From: Bacillota bacterium
Lineage (GTDB): Bacteria; Bacillota; Clostridia; Christensenellales; Aristaeellaceae
Assembly (NCBI GenBank): GCA_019137115.1
Contig: JAGVSV010000297.1
Span: 1-6,147, forward strand
DNA length: 6,147 bases
Reading direction: 5' to 3'
A program made the translations under genes and the position numbers. Shown piece after piece: positions 5,581 through 6,147 of this stretch. Every line of letters begins with the position of its first letter. Position 1 is the first letter of the stretch. Under the pieces are notes generated by a model. The model ran no database searches and was not told where the DNA came from. It saw only the letters and a program-made list of their open reading frames with translations.

Positions 5581-6146
5581 TACCTGATGAAATTGGTCGA
5601 AACACGGGGCTCCCGCACCGGCGGGGCGATGGCGGCATCCTTTCCGGCGGCCTTCATGCGCAGCATCCACGCCAGGTTGTGACCTAGGGTGCGCATGGTC
5701 TGCATGCCTTCCAGGTCCTGCTGCACCTGCGCGGGGCTGTTGCCGTGCACCATGTTCCAGTACTGGCTGGGCACGACCGGCATGTTGGCGATCAGGAAAT
5801 ACTTGTTCAGCTGATCAAAGGTCGCCGTGGCTCCAGCCCTTCTGCAGGAAACCACCGCGGCGCCAAAGCGCCCTTCAAACCGCTCGCTGCCCGAAAAGAA
5901 CAGACGGTTGAGGAAGCTGGTGACCTGGCCGGACGCCGCGCCGTAGTACACAGGCGACCCCACCACCAGCGCGTCAAAGGGCGTGTCCAGCAAATGGTTA
6001 ACCTGGTCATCATCCACCACGCAGCGGTCGTGCCGGTCACAGTAACCGCAGGCGGTGCATCCGGCGACCGGCTGGTTGCCCACCCAGAACATCTGGGTAG
6101 TGACGCCCTCGCTTTCCAGGACCCCCCGTACCTCGGTCAGCGCGGT
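5580..6146 (-). CDS. Flavodoxin-family NAD(P)H/FMN-dependent oxidoreductase with a cysteine cluster (5' end outside window)
   Basis: The frame is open to the right edge, so the ATG at 6092 is probably internal; 188 residues are visible and only the first beta strand and FMN phosphate loop are missing. The visible start TALTEVRGVLESEG, then QMFWVGNQPVAGC, is the first helix and second strand of the flavodoxin-like fold. Next comes GCTACGYCDRHDRCV, a CxxCxxC cluster with a fourth cysteine, typical of iron-sulfur flavoprotein-like and related FMN reductases. FDALVVGSPVYYGAASGQVTSFLNRLFF is the usual flavin-contacting loop and helix (GSPVYY). RFGAAVVSCRRAGATAT and NMPVVPSQYWNMVHG follow. The C-terminal tail is basic with a Met- and Leu-rich helix. 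The protein likely moves electrons from NAD(P)H through FMN to an unknown acceptor. It lies 82 nt upstream of nagA in the same direction, with a promoter between, so a common role is uncertain. No terminator is visible after it, and some read-through into nagA is possible. Confidence 0.85.
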   Translation of the reverse strand, partial: TALTEVRGVLESEGVTTQMFWVGNQPVAGCTACGYCDRHDRCVVDDDQVNHLLDTPFDALVVGSPVYYGAASGQVTSFLNRLFFSGSERFEGRFGAAVVSCRRAGATATFDQLNKYFLIANMPVVPSQYWNMVHGNSPAQVQQDLEGMQTMRTLGHNLAWMLRMKAAGKDAAIAPPVREPRVSTNFIR

Positions 6147-6147
6147 G

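Noticed and set aside
1..6147. CRISPR array, insertion sequence, tRNA, phage or defence genes
   Set aside because: I found no regularly spaced repeats, transposase or terminal inverted repeats, tRNA-like cloverleaf, or defence-type protein motifs on either strand.

Overview
The window is GC-rich, tightly packed bacterial DNA with purine-rich Shine-Dalgarno sites (AGGAGG, GGGGAGGG, GGAGGG) and some GTG start use. Together with an IolD-IolE pair and a NagA / ROK-like kinase / FucU set, this suggests a high-GC member of the Clostridia (Bacillota), probably a gut- or sediment-type fermenter. The taxonomic assignment is inference from style and gene content; no rRNA or other marker is present.

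Layout. (1) Positions 1-1226, plus strand: the end of a myo-inositol catabolic operon, with the 3' end of iolD followed 10 nt later by a complete iolE. A GC hairpin plus a T-run after iolE probably ends this operon. (2) Positions 1362-2435, plus strand: a stand-alone regulator with an N-terminal XRE-type helix-turn-helix and a multi-pass membrane C-terminal half. (3) Positions 2436-2517: a convergent intergenic gap with a strong 10-bp-stem hairpin that best serves the minus-strand operon. (4) Positions 2518-5497, minus strand: a three-gene operon in the order nagA, ROK/ASKHA-type sugar kinase homologue, fucU-type mutarotase. It is very compact: 1 nt lies between nagA and the kinase, and the kinase stop codon overlaps the fucU ribosome binding site. 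(5) Positions 5498-5579: the promoter region of that operon, with a TAGAAT -10 box and a near-perfect 22-bp palindrome over the -35 region. (6) Positions 5580-6147, minus strand: a flavodoxin-fold NAD(P)H/FMN oxidoreductase-like protein with a cysteine cluster, cut by the window edge.

How the genes may work together. IolE and IolD act in sequence on scyllo-inosose (dehydration, then ring opening). The minus-strand operon looks like catabolism of an N-acetylated amino sugar: the mutarotase would interconvert anomers, the kinase homologue would phosphorylate or sense the sugar, and NagA would deacetylate the 6-phosphate. No glucosamine-6-phosphate deaminase, isomerase or transporter is visible, so the exact substrate is open. 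I see no CRISPR array, transposase, tRNA, rRNA or phage gene. Most of the window is ordinary carbohydrate metabolism. The points most worth a second look are the promoter palindrome, the unusual kinase homologue and its pairing with NagA and FucU, and the membrane-anchored regulator.
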